In this document: piece by piece, positions 41,246-50,201 of the stretch
How positions within the stretch are numbered: the first letter of the stretch is position 1
Layout of the letters: each line of letters opens with the position of its first letter
Source of the DNA: Luteipulveratus mongoliensis
GTDB lineage: Bacteria; Actinomycetota; Actinomycetes; Actinomycetales; Dermatophilaceae
DNA: 64,000 bases
Direction: 5' to 3'
Assembly (NCBI RefSeq): GCF_001190945.1
Contig: NZ_CP011112.1
Span: forward strand, 248,001-312,000
Notes under the pieces: generated by a model
Told to the model about the DNA's origin: nothing
The model's database searches: none
What the model saw: the letters and a program-made list of their open reading frames with translations, nothing else
Program-made: the position numbers and the translations under genes

Positions 41246-41569
41246 ATGCATCACGTCATGGAGTCCCCCAGGCCCGGTCAGCAGATCGACTTGTCGGTCG
41301 AGGACAGCCTCGAGATCCGGCTGAGTCATCCCAGCGGCACGGGCTATCGATGGAGCGCGGACCGGGTCCCCTCGTGCGTCGTCCTGCGCCGGGCCGACGC
41401 CGAGCTCGGGCCGACCAAGAGCCCCGTGCGAACCCCTGGTCAGGCACGCACCAGTGTCATCGAGCTGATGGCCACCGAACCGGGGGACGGCGAGCTGCGG
41501 CTGGCGCTCGGCCGTCCCTGGGAGTCCGAACCGGCGGAGGTTGTCGACCTCATGCTCACCGTGCGCTGA
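41246..41569 (+). CDS. Chagasin-type inhibitor of C1 peptidases (I42)
   Basis: A 107-aa beta-rich protein. It shows the inhibitory loops of chagasin: L2 as HPSGTGYRW (usually NPTTGY), and L6 as GRPW. The remaining strands (ISLEIRL-type and RTSVIELMA) also fit. I42 proteins block papain-like C1 enzymes tightly. It lies 13 bp downstream of the small partner and shares the operon with a C1 peptidase, so self-protection is the obvious role. It lacks a signal peptide, in line with the cytoplasmic peptidase. An in-frame ATG at 41258 is an alternative start. Confidence 0.82.
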   Translation: MHHVMESPRPGQQIDLSVEDSLEIRLSHPSGTGYRWSADRVPSCVVLRRADAELGPTKSPVRTPGQARTSVIELMATEPGDGELRLALGRPWESEPAEVVDLMLTVR

Positions 41570-41575
41570 GCCCGG

Positions 41576-42748
41576 TCAGGCGGTGTACAGCAGGCTGTCC
41601 TGCTGCTGCGGGATCCGGGTCCAGAGCGTCACGTTGCCGACCTCGAAACGCCCGACCACGACGCGCCCCTGTGTGGTGATGTCCGGTCGGAGCAACATCT
41701 GGGACCAGGACTGGGCAGTGCTCGTCGAACGACCGGTCTTGACCATCTCGGTCAGTCGCGTCGCACCCGTCTTGGCCGTGGAGTCATCGGCGTGCACGAA
41801 GGTCACGATCAGCAGCTGCTTCGCGCCGTCTCGTGCCTGGCCGAGTCCCATTGCGGCGTAAGGAGGTTGGCCCGTCTTGGTGAGGTCCCCGATCGCTGCC
41901 TTGAGCTGCTCGGGTGTCAGTGGGCGACCGCGGGTGGCCGACGTCGGTGAGACCCGCTCGGTGCTCAGCCATGCGGCGTACGCACCGGCCTTGTCGAGCG
42001 CATCGGCCGCGGCTCTGAGATCGGCTGCGTTCGCGAGCGAAGTGCCCTGGCCCTCGGCGAGCCCGGCGAGCGCCTTCAGGCCGGCGTCGGTGCGGGCGTA
42101 GACGAGGGTGCTGCCATCAGGAATGGCGACGCGGCCGGATTGGCCGATCTGGGTCAGTGGTGACTTGCCCGCGAGCGACATGTCGATCTTGAGGTCGTCC
42201 AGCCAGCGCACCGCTTCGACGCCGCCGATCTTGGTCACGGTGGCCTGGGGTCCGACCGAGGTCTTGACGGCCTTCTGCACCGCGGCCGAGTCGAAGACCC
42301 CACGGACCACCTGGTGCGTCTCCGGTGGAGCACCCGCGGAGATGTCGGCGGTCAGCCGGCCCGGGTCGTACCCGAACTTCGCCTGCACCTCGCTCGGCCG
42401 AATCAGGTTGCCTGCGAAGAACGTCGTGGGCGCCAACCCGATGGTGCTGCCCTTCGTTCCGCCACCGATCGTCAGTCCGAGGCCTCCGCGATCGAGCTCG
42501 GCACCGGTGGCGTGGCGGTCGAAGCCGGAGGCCTTCCAGGCGGGGTCGAACCGGTTGACGGTGACGTCTTTGCGGTTCGCTGGAGTGTCCGGCACGAGGG
42601 AGAGCATCCCGGCGATCGAGTCCTGCGGCGTCTTCGTGTCCCCCTTGCTGCCGGTGCTCGGGCCGTCGTCACTGCACGCCGGTAGCGCGGCCAACGAGAA
42701 CGCCACGAGCAGGCTGCCGCGGATGACCTGGCGACGGGTAGTGGGCAC
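41576..42748 (-). CDS. Lipoprotein of unknown function
   Basis: A 390-aa exported protein. The N-terminus MPTTRRQVIRGSLLVAFSLA carries a twin-arginine, and LPAC is a lipobox, so it is probably a (Tat-type) lipoprotein on the outer face of the membrane. The mature part (VNRFDPAWKASGFDRHATGA..., LLIVTFVHADDSTAKTGATR) is soluble and mixed alpha/beta without catalytic motifs I recognise. It is convergent with the I42 gene (6-bp gap) and divergent from aminopeptidase N. Confidence 0.8.
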   Translation of the reverse strand: MPTTRRQVIRGSLLVAFSLAALPACSDDGPSTGSKGDTKTPQDSIAGMLSLVPDTPANRKDVTVNRFDPAWKASGFDRHATGAELDRGGLGLTIGGGTKGSTIGLAPTTFFAGNLIRPSEVQAKFGYDPGRLTADISAGAPPETHQVVRGVFDSAAVQKAVKTSVGPQATVTKIGGVEAVRWLDDLKIDMSLAGKSPLTQIGQSGRVAIPDGSTLVYARTDAGLKALAGLAEGQGTSLANAADLRAAADALDKAGAYAAWLSTERVSPTSATRGRPLTPEQLKAAIGDLTKTGQPPYAAMGLGQARDGAKQLLIVTFVHADDSTAKTGATRLTEMVKTGRSTSTAQSWSQMLLRPDITTQGRVVVGRFEVGNVTLWTRIPQQQDSLLYTA

Positions 42749-42887
42749 AGCGGACCTCCGCAGAAGAAGAGCGACCAGACGACTTTGGCCGACCGTACGG
42801 GTGTAGACGTCCGCACTGTCGGGGGCGCTCCGTCCGAGCGCGCTTTATACGGTCGCGCGAGTCCAGGTGGACTGAGAGGGTGCATGG

Positions 42888-45341
42888 GTGTCGCTGACTC
42901 ACGCTGAAGCCCGGGAGCGGTCCGCCCTCATCGCGGTCCAGTCGTACGACGTACTGTTCGAGCTCGACAGCGGCCGTACGTTCCGATCCCGCAGCGAAGT
43001 CACGTTCGCGTGTCGTCAGCCGGGCACCTCCACGTTCATCGAGCTGACCAACGCGACGGCCGTGACCGTCACACTGAACGGCGAGCGGCTGCCGGCCCAG
43101 GCGTACTCCGATCAGCGGATCACGTTGCCAGCGCTCACTGCTGCCAACACCGTGGTGGTGGAAGCGACGTTGCCGTATGTCAACGATGGCGAGGGCATGC
43201 ATCGCTTCGATGACCCTGCAGACGGTGCGACCTACATCTGTGCGTTCGGCGGTATGGATGCGACGCAACGCATCTTCGCGTGCTTCAACCAGCCTGACCT
43301 CAAGGCAACGGTGCACCTTGCGGTGCGTGCCAACACCGCCTGGAGCGTGTTGGCCAACGGTGCTTTCGAGTCATCGGCGTCCGGCCTGACGACCTTTTCA
43401 CCGACGCCACCGATCTCGCCCTACCTCTTCACCATGTGCGCCGGGCCTTGGCACTCAGTGCGATTCGAGCACGCAGGCATCTCGTTCGGCTGGCATGCCC
43501 GGGCGTCCCTCGGGGCGCAGCTGGACCGCGACGCTGACGAGCTGCGTGAGGTCACCACCGCGTGCTTCGACCACTACACAACGATCTTCGACGAGCCGTA
43601 CGCGTTTGGGCCCTACGACCAGGTCATGGTTCCCGGTCTGAACTGGGGCGCCATGGAGTCGCCGGGATGCATCACCTTCCGCGACGAGCTGTTGTTCCGT
43701 GGGCAGGCAACCGATGCCGAGCGTGGGCTGCGCGCCGAGGTGATCGCCCACGAGATGGCCCACATGTGGTTCGGGGATCTCGTGACGATGCGCTGGTGGG
43801 ACGACTCGTGGCTGAGCGAGTCGTTCGCGGACTACATGGGGTTCCAGGTGAGCGCGGCCGTCACCGAGTTCGATGCGGCTTGGCTCCGATTCTCCCTTGG
43901 GCTCAAGGGATTCGCCTACCGGGCGGACGAACGTCGATCAACACATCCGGTGGCTCCGGACCCCGGCTCGGTCCCGGACGTCGACACAGCGATCGGCATC
44001 TTCGACTCGATCTCCTACGGCAAGGGCAACTCCGCGCTGCGGCAGCTGGTGACCTGGCTGGGCGAGGACGAGTTCCTCGCCGGCGTCAACGCGTACCTCT
44101 CCCAGTACCGCTTCGGCAACGCCAGCCTGGACGATCTCATCGATGCGCTCGACACTGCGTCGACTCGGGACGTCCGGGGCTGGGCCCAGTCCTGGCTGCG
44201 CACAACGGGATTCGACACTCTTCGGGTGGGCCGAGACGGCGACGTTCCCGTCATCTCGCGCGAAGGCGACCGGCAGCACCGAACTCGGATCGCGGCGTAC
44301 ACGATCGACAACGACCGGCTGCGCGAGGTCTCGACGGAGTCGTACGAGATCAGCCAGGCTTCCCTGTCGCTGCCCCAGCTCGCTGGGCTCGCCGTCATTC
44401 CCAACAGCCACGACGAGACCTTCGCGCGGGTGCTGCTCGACCCATTGTCCTGGGGCGCCGTACGCCAGGGCCTCTCGACCATCGAGGACAAGACCGTTCG
44501 CGCGGTGGTGTGGTCCACGGCCTTCGACATGGTGGCCTCCTCGGAGCTCACGCCGACAGAGCTCCTGGACCTCGTGGCCGCCCATCTTCCGAGCGAGTCG
44601 CACGCTTCGATCGTCGAGAGGGTGATCGATCGGCTCGGTGGTGTGCTCAGCTCCTGGATTGCACCGGACGCGCTCGCGCAGGCCCATCGGCAGCTCGCGT
44701 CGACGTTCGACTCTGTGCTCGACCGTGCCTCTGACGCGTCGATCCTGCTGGCCGCAACCCGCGCACGGGTCCGCTCGGCATCAACGAATGACGTTGGAAT
44801 GCTTGAGGACTGGCTCAGGTCGGAGCGCACCAGTCACGGTGTCGACGTCGAGGCGGACCTGCGTTGGCGGATCGTGGGACGCCTGGCCGAGCTCGGTGCC
44901 ATCGACGAGCAGCGGATCGGTGAGGAGGCGCAGCGGGACAAGTCGACGCAGGGCGAACAGGGTTCGGCACGCGCCCTTGCGGCGCAACCCACCGCTGAGG
45001 CGAAGGCCGTCGCGTGGGAGGCACTGTTCGGTCGTAGCGCCACTGACTCGAACCGCACGTTCGAGGCCCGTGCCAAGGGTTTTTGGTCGGCCGAGCACGC
45101 GGATCTCGTCGCGCCGTACGTCGGTCGCTACCTCGACGAGGCTCCGAGTCTCGCCACTCGCAGCCAAGGTGTGGCGCAGCAGATCGGAGACGCGTTCCCG
45201 GTCCACGCCGCCACACCTGAGACCGTGAAGCAGGTGCGCACGGCGCTTGCCGCCGAGCCACCGACCGTGCTGCGGCGCATCTGGGAGGACCGTCTCGACG
45301 ATCTCGAGCGCTCCGTACGGATCAGACAGGTCAGGCGCTGA
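42888..45341 (+). CDS. pepN: Aminopeptidase N (M1 metallopeptidase)
   Basis: An 817-aa enzyme. It has the exopeptidase motif GAMES (a variant of GAMEN) near residue 255, the zinc motif HEMAH with His288, Glu289 and His292, and the third ligand Glu in SESFADYMGF downstream. A long helical C-terminal ERAP1-like domain follows (LIDALDTASTRDVRGWAQSW...). It removes N-terminal residues from peptides in the cytoplasm. The start is GTG 42888 just after the divergent lipoprotein promoter. The 3' end overlaps the convergent MFS gene by 11 bp. Confidence 0.95.
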   Translation: MSLTHAEARERSALIAVQSYDVLFELDSGRTFRSRSEVTFACRQPGTSTFIELTNATAVTVTLNGERLPAQAYSDQRITLPALTAANTVVVEATLPYVNDGEGMHRFDDPADGATYICAFGGMDATQRIFACFNQPDLKATVHLAVRANTAWSVLANGAFESSASGLTTFSPTPPISPYLFTMCAGPWHSVRFEHAGISFGWHARASLGAQLDRDADELREVTTACFDHYTTIFDEPYAFGPYDQVMVPGLNWGAMESPGCITFRDELLFRGQATDAERGLRAEVIAHEMAHMWFGDLVTMRWWDDSWLSESFADYMGFQVSAAVTEFDAAWLRFSLGLKGFAYRADERRSTHPVAPDPGSVPDVDTAIGIFDSISYGKGNSALRQLVTWLGEDEFLAGVNAYLSQYRFGNASLDDLIDALDTASTRDVRGWAQSWLRTTGFDTLRVGRDGDVPVISREGDRQHRTRIAAYTIDNDRLREVSTESYEISQASLSLPQLAGLAVIPNSHDETFARVLLDPLSWGAVRQGLSTIEDKTVRAVVWSTAFDMVASSELTPTELLDLVAAHLPSESHASIVERVIDRLGGVLSSWIAPDALAQAHRQLASTFDSVLDRASDASILLAATRARVRSASTNDVGMLEDWLRSERTSHGVDVEADLRWRIVGRLAELGAIDEQRIGEEAQRDKSTQGEQGSARALAAQPTAEAKAVAWEALFGRSATDSNRTFEARAKGFWSAEHADLVAPYVGRYLDEAPSLATRSQGVAQQIGDAFPVHAATPETVKQVRTALAAEPPTVLRRIWEDRLDDLERSVRIRQVRR

Positions 45342-46650
45342 CCAGAGGCCGACGAGGGGCAGGGGCACGCTCGAGGCAGATCAGCACCATCGAGCCCGCC
45401 ACGACGTAGCCGACTCCTTGGCAGGCCAGGACCGGCATGATGCCGATGGCTTCGCCGAGGAAGCCGGCCGCGGTCGTACCCACCACCATCGCCACCGACC
45501 TGGCCAGCATCACCAGCGCGAAGACTCGGCCCCGCTGTCGATCGGTGCTGTGCTGCTGGAAGAGCGTCATCATCCCGGCAGACACGATGGCTCCGGGAAG
45601 ACCGACCACGACCATGCCGACCGCGGCGGGCCAGGTGGCCACGAGCGTCAGTGGGTAGAGGAAGACCACGAGGTCGACCACACCGAACGCGAGCGCACCG
45701 CATCCGAGCATCCGTCTCGGCGACCAGCGGCCGCCGAAGGTCGCGACCACGAGGGCGCCGACGACTCCGCCGACCGCCTGGATGCCGCTGATGAGGCCGA
45801 GCGCCTGCGGTCCTCCGTGGAGCACCGACCGGACGAACGGGGCGAAGAGCGTGCCCATGATCCCCTCGCCGACGGAGGTGATCAGGCAGAAGACCAGCAG
45901 CACCCGCACGGTCGGCGAGCCCCACGAGACGCGCAGACCCTCGGTCCACTCAGCACGCAGCTCGGCGAGCCGGCCGAGCACGAGGTCCTCCGCGGAGTCA
46001 TCGCCGTCGTCGGACGTACGTCGCCCAGAGGTCTTGATCGCCAGCACCAGCGCGCCCGCGATCAGGAAGGTGATGGCGTCGACCACGGCGACGGCCGGAA
46101 TGCCACCCACCGCCGCAACCACGCCCCCGAGCCCGCCGCCGACGAGGCGTGCGACGTTCTGACTCTGGGCGTTCAGCGCGTTGGCGGTGATCAGCTCGCC
46201 TGCGTCGGACTCCTCGACGACTCTGGGCAGCATCGCCTGCTCGGCCGGCGCGAAGAACACCTCGATCGCCGACTCCCAGATCAGCACCGGGAAGACGATC
46301 CAGACCTGGCCCACCCCCTGCACCGCGAACAGCGGCAGCAGCCCGGCCGCGAGCAGGACGTGCGCGATGACCATGGTGCGTCGGCGGTCCCACCGGTCGA
46401 CGAAGACGCCCGCCACCAGACCCGCCAGGACCTGCGGCACGAAGCCGGCCAGCAGCGTCGCCGCCGACGCCAGCGTCGAGCCGGTGAGCGCGTACACCGA
46501 GTAGGTCAGGCCGATCGCGAGCAGCCAGTCGCCGGTCATCGAGACGAGCCCGGCGCCCACGAGGAGCCTCAGGTCTCGCCGGCGACGGAGCAGGCGCCAC
46601 GGGGCGCCGAGATCGAGGTGTGCGATGAGTGACGTCACAGTTGACACCAT
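45331..46650 (-). CDS. MFS exporter, DHA3-like (MacB/EntS-type antiporter)
   Basis: A 439-aa 12-TM transporter starting MVSTVTSLIAHLDLGAPWRL. The N-terminus has the DHA3 signature LVGAGLVSMTGDWLLAIGLT and then AGVFVDRWDRRRTMVIAHV. The middle loop (SGRRTSDDGDDSAEDLVLGR) is polar. Such proteins export macrolides or siderophores. I used ATG 46650, preceded by a strong inverted repeat; the frame could continue further upstream through a repeat element and is not credible there. No regulator gene is adjacent. Confidence 0.88.
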   Translation of the reverse strand: MVSTVTSLIAHLDLGAPWRLLRRRRDLRLLVGAGLVSMTGDWLLAIGLTYSVYALTGSTLASAATLLAGFVPQVLAGLVAGVFVDRWDRRRTMVIAHVLLAAGLLPLFAVQGVGQVWIVFPVLIWESAIEVFFAPAEQAMLPRVVEESDAGELITANALNAQSQNVARLVGGGLGGVVAAVGGIPAVAVVDAITFLIAGALVLAIKTSGRRTSDDGDDSAEDLVLGRLAELRAEWTEGLRVSWGSPTVRVLLVFCLITSVGEGIMGTLFAPFVRSVLHGGPQALGLISGIQAVGGVVGALVVATFGGRWSPRRMLGCGALAFGVVDLVVFLYPLTLVATWPAAVGMVVVGLPGAIVSAGMMTLFQQHSTDRQRGRVFALVMLARSVAMVVGTTAAGFLGEAIGIMPVLACQGVGYVVAGSMVLICLERAPAPRRPLVSA

Positions 46651-46685
46651 AGCGACGTCATCACGATGTCGTCTAGACGTCGCTA
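46650..46685. promoter_or_regulatory. Operator-like inverted repeat over the MFS start
   Basis: TAGCGACGTC (46650-46659) and GACGTCGCTA (46676-46685) are perfect 10-bp arms, with a further CGATGTCGTCTAGACG palindrome between them. The element overlaps the start codon of the MFS gene and should bind a regulator that is not encoded next to it. Confidence 0.6.
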
Positions 46686-46705
46686 GCGACATCACCGAAG
46701 CTCCG

Positions 46706-46809
46706 TTGGTCGAGTAGCCGGAGCGCCAGCGGAGGCGTATCGAGACCAGGTGCGCGCACTCACCAGGTCTCGATACGGCTCGCGCTGGGGCGCTCACCTA
46801 CTCGACCGG
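46706..46809. repeat. REP-like family B long hairpin
   Basis: GGTCGAGTAGCCGGAGCG at the left is mirrored by CGCTCACCTACTCGACC at the right, with GGCGTATCGAGACC and GGTCTCGATACGGC as inner arms. It is the fourth location of this family. It fills most of the gap between the MFS gene and the ABC operon. Confidence 0.9.
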
Positions 46810-46913
46810 CGCGGGTAGCAGGCGCTCGCTCGTGACCGGTAGGGACATCCGTACCTCGAAGTGTCGGGCTGGCTGGCTAGTGATGTCACCGGCGTCCCGG
46901 CAGGTTTGAGGAC

Positions 46914-47663
46914 ATGCAAACCAAGGAAGTCCGGGGGCCGGTTCAGCCGGTGGTCGAGGTCGTGGACATCGCCAAGACGTACGCCGGTGCGGGCGGAGTG
47001 CCCGCGCTCGACGGGGTGTCCGTCGCGTTCGCAAGAGGGACGTTCTGCGCCGTGATGGGGCCGTCAGGGTCCGGGAAGTCGACGCTGCTGCACTGCGCGG
47101 CCGGTCTCGACCGGCCCGACCGCGGCGACGTGCGGCTCGGCGGTGAGGACATCGGGCGGCTGAAGGAGCCGGCCCTGACGCGGGCGCGACGTCGCCGCGT
47201 CGGGTTCGTCTTCCAGTCGTACAACCTGATGGACTCGTTGACCGTGTGGCAGAACGTGCTCCTGCCGCGGAAGCTCGCCGGTGACCGGCCGGACAAGGCG
47301 TGGGCACGTGAGGTGATCGCTCGGGTGGGGCTGAGCGGACGCGAGCATGATCGGCCGGGTCAGCTGTCCGGCGGTCAACGCCAACGGGTCGCGCTCGCTC
47401 GAGCACTGGCCGCTCGCCCCGAGGTGATCTTCGCCGACGAGCCGACCGGTGCCCTCGACCTGTCGACCGGTCGCGAGGTGCTGACGCTCCTGCGCGAGGC
47501 GGTCGACGACTTCGGTACGTCGGTCGTGATGGTCACGCACGATCCCGCATCTGCCGCCTGGGCGGACCGGGTGGTGTTCCTGGCCGACGGTCGGATCGTC
47601 TCCGAGCTCGGCTATCCCACGTCGGAGCAGATCGCGGCGCAGATGATGGCGGTCAGCGCATGA
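46914..47663 (+). CDS. ABC transporter ATP-binding protein (MacB/LolD type)
   Basis: A 249-aa ATPase. Walker A is GPSGSGKST, the signature is QLSGGQRQRVALARAL, Walker B is VIFADEPTGALD, and the switch His lies in VMVTHDPAS. VGFVFQSYNLMDSLTVWQNV is the MacB-type Q-loop region. The membrane partner gene starts at 47660, overlapping the stop by four bases. Such pairs act as mechanotransmission exporters or peptide-antibiotic resistance systems, not as classical importers. Confidence 0.95.
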   Translation: MQTKEVRGPVQPVVEVVDIAKTYAGAGGVPALDGVSVAFARGTFCAVMGPSGSGKSTLLHCAAGLDRPDRGDVRLGGEDIGRLKEPALTRARRRRVGFVFQSYNLMDSLTVWQNVLLPRKLAGDRPDKAWAREVIARVGLSGREHDRPGQLSGGQRQRVALARALAARPEVIFADEPTGALDLSTGREVLTLLREAVDDFGTSVVMVTHDPASAAWADRVVFLADGRIVSELGYPTSEQIAAQMMAVSA

Positions 47664-50191
47664 TGCTGCGACTCGCTCTCGGCACCCTGCGGCACCGGGT
47701 CGGCGCGTTCGTCGGGACCTTCGTCGCAGCGGTCCTCGCGGTCGCGCTGCTGGCGGCGGGCGGGCTGCTGCTCTTCTCCGTGCTGACCGCAAAGGCGCCC
47801 GCGGACCGGTTCGCCGCCTCCGACCTGGTCGTCTCCACCGACCGTCACGTTACGGTGACGAGCACGCACGAGAAGAAGAAGGGTAAGACCAAGACGAAGA
47901 CCAAGAGCGAGCGGCTGACGGGCGCGGGCACGTTGCCGCCCGACCTCGCCGATCGACTGTCTCGGGTCCCGGGTGTGGCTGCGACTGTTGCGGATTCGGC
48001 ATTTCCGGTGGTGCTGGTCGGCCCACATGGGCAGTCCGTTCACGGCGCTGACGATGCTCCTGTGATCGGACACGGTTGGGGCTCGGCCCAGCTCACGCCG
48101 TACGCCCTCCGCACCGGCCGTACGCCGCGCGCCGGCGAGGCGGTCATCGACGCCGATCTGGCTCAGCGGGGCGGACTGTCGGTCGGCTCCCGGGTGATGG
48201 TCACCTCTCGCGCCGGCACCCGACCGCTGGTCGTCTCGGGAGTCGCGGCACCTTCTGGTCGCGCTGGCTTGCCCGCGCAGGGCGCGTTGTTCGTCGCGGA
48301 CTCCGCCATCGGGCAGGTGTCGGGTCTGAGCGGGCCGACAGCGGTCGGCGTACAGGCTGTTCGTGGGACGTCGATCGGTGAGCTGCGTGACGGCGTACGG
48401 TCGGTGGCCGGCGATCTGCCGGTGCGGACCGGTGGGGATCGCGTCGAGGCAGACCTTCCTGGGGCGGTACCGGACTACATCGGGCCGATCTCGATCTTCG
48501 GCTTCACCATCGGAATCACAGGATTCGCAGCGGTATTCGTCCTTACGGGCACGGTCTCCTTGGGCGTGCGGCAGCGGCTGCGTGAGCTCGCGCTGCTGCG
48601 TACGGCAGGGGCGACACCTCGTCAGCTGCGACGTCTGCTGGGTGCCGAGGCGGTCGTCCTGGCGATCCTCGCGGCGATCCCAGCCGTGCCGCTCGGCATC
48701 GTCCTGTCTCGCGTGATTGCTGCGCGGTTCAAGGAGATTGACGCGATTCCGGCTCAGTTCGAGGTACGCACCAACCCGGCGGTCCTCGTCGCTGCGGTGG
48801 TGGTGGGAGTGTTGCTGACCTTCGTGTCTGCACGGGTTGCCGGTCGACGCGCCGCCAAGATCGCTCCAACTCAAGCGCTGGCGGAGACCGCAGTCGCGCC
48901 GACAGGAGCGCTCGTCCTCCGAACCCTCATCGCGCTCATCACCGCTGGTGGTGCGGTCGCCGTCCTGACCTTCGTACCGCTCGGTGGCGACCTGGGCATG
49001 GGCATGAGCTTCATCTCTTCGGCCCTGCTGCTGTGCGCGGTGGCCGCGCTGGGACCGGTGCTGGTCCACGGTCTGACCGCGGTCTTCGGACGCGTCGCCG
49101 GGCTCGGCGGGGTGACGGCGTGGCTCGCGGGCCTGGTGACACGGGCCGAGAGTCGCCGGGTCGCGGCCGTGGCGGTGCCGCTGGTGCTGATGTTCGCGAT
49201 CAACGCCACGATGCTGCTGACCTCGAACCTGCTCACCAAGGTCACCCACTCCGAGGCCGCCGCACGTGGTGCTGTGGCCACGGCTCAGGTGACCAGTCGG
49301 GACGGGATTCCACTCACGACGGTGGCGGACGTCGTACGGCAGCCGGGGGTGACCGGCTCTGCTGCGACGGTGCCGACGAGCGTGATCCTGCCGGAGGAGG
49401 ACGAGCCCGAGGACCATCCCGCTCAGGGCATCGAGCACTCCGGCGACTCAGCGATCGATCTCGGCTTCACGGCCGGAAACCTCGGAGGCGCAGGCACATT
49501 CGCCGCGAGCAAGCCACTCGCATCGGCACACCACTGGAAGGTCGGGGAGTCGGTCTCCATGTGGCTCGCTGACGGCTATCCGGTGACGTTGCGCCTGACG
49601 GGCATCTACGAACGAGCACGCGGATTCGGCGAGCTGGCACTGCCCGGCGCACTCGTCGCCTCACACGATCCGCGCGGGCTGGCGACCGGTGTCGCGCTGC
49701 GGTACGACGGCGACGTCGCCTCGCGGATCACGGCCCGCTGGCCGGACCTGACCGTGACTCGGGGCGCCTCGACTGCGACCGCGGCCGACACCGAGGACCA
49801 GGAGGGAGCGTGGGAGGTGATGATGGCAATCACGTTGGGGTTCACCGCAATTGCCGTCATCAACACGTTCGCGATCTCGGCGTCGGGGCGGCGGCGCGAG
49901 TACGCAGACCTGCGGCTCGCGGGGGCAACCGTCGGTCAGGTGCGGGGCGCAGCCCTGCGCGAGGCCGTCGTGACGGTCGCGGTCGGGCTCGTGCTCGGCG
50001 CGATCGTGACGGGAATCGTGGTGGGAGCGTTCAGCATTGCGCAGGACGGCGCGTTCAGGATCATCGTCGACCCAGCGCGGTACGCCGCACTCGCCGGTGG
50101 CGTGGCGGCGCTCGGCCTGGTCGCCGGGATCGTCCCGACGCGGGTGCTCCTGCGACGACGCAGCCTGCCCGACATCGTGTCGCCGGAGTAG
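47660..50191 (+). CDS. Large FtsX/MacB-type ABC permease
   Basis: An 843-aa permease with two FtsX domains and about 8-10 membrane helices. The N-terminal TM (TFVAAVLAVALLAAGGLLLF) is followed by a large periplasmic domain that carries a lysine-rich KKKGKTKTKTKSER stretch. Further helices occur at about 275-300, 330-350, 380-400 and at the end (GFTAIAVINTFAISASGRRR). Conserved FtsX-type ELALLRTAGATPRQL and ADLRLAGATVGQVRG segments are present twice. It forms the transmembrane part of the ABC system with the ATPase encoded upstream. Confidence 0.92.
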   Translation: MMLRLALGTLRHRVGAFVGTFVAAVLAVALLAAGGLLLFSVLTAKAPADRFAASDLVVSTDRHVTVTSTHEKKKGKTKTKTKSERLTGAGTLPPDLADRLSRVPGVAATVADSAFPVVLVGPHGQSVHGADDAPVIGHGWGSAQLTPYALRTGRTPRAGEAVIDADLAQRGGLSVGSRVMVTSRAGTRPLVVSGVAAPSGRAGLPAQGALFVADSAIGQVSGLSGPTAVGVQAVRGTSIGELRDGVRSVAGDLPVRTGGDRVEADLPGAVPDYIGPISIFGFTIGITGFAAVFVLTGTVSLGVRQRLRELALLRTAGATPRQLRRLLGAEAVVLAILAAIPAVPLGIVLSRVIAARFKEIDAIPAQFEVRTNPAVLVAAVVVGVLLTFVSARVAGRRAAKIAPTQALAETAVAPTGALVLRTLIALITAGGAVAVLTFVPLGGDLGMGMSFISSALLLCAVAALGPVLVHGLTAVFGRVAGLGGVTAWLAGLVTRAESRRVAAVAVPLVLMFAINATMLLTSNLLTKVTHSEAAARGAVATAQVTSRDGIPLTTVADVVRQPGVTGSAATVPTSVILPEEDEPEDHPAQGIEHSGDSAIDLGFTAGNLGGAGTFAASKPLASAHHWKVGESVSMWLADGYPVTLRLTGIYERARGFGELALPGALVASHDPRGLATGVALRYDGDVASRITARWPDLTVTRGASTATAADTEDQEGAWEVMMAITLGFTAIAVINTFAISASGRRREYADLRLAGATVGQVRGAALREAVVTVAVGLVLGAIVTGIVVGAFSIAQDGAFRIIVDPARYAALAGGVAALGLVAGIVPTRVLLRRRSLPDIVSPE

Positions 50192-50201
50192 GCCCGGACG
50201 G

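Noticed and set aside
47612-49438. Long reading frame on the minus strand inside the FtsX permease gene (608 codons)
   Set aside because: It is antisense to a clearly real gene, is very rich in Arg/His/Asp and has no recognisable domain; a typical artefact of high GC.
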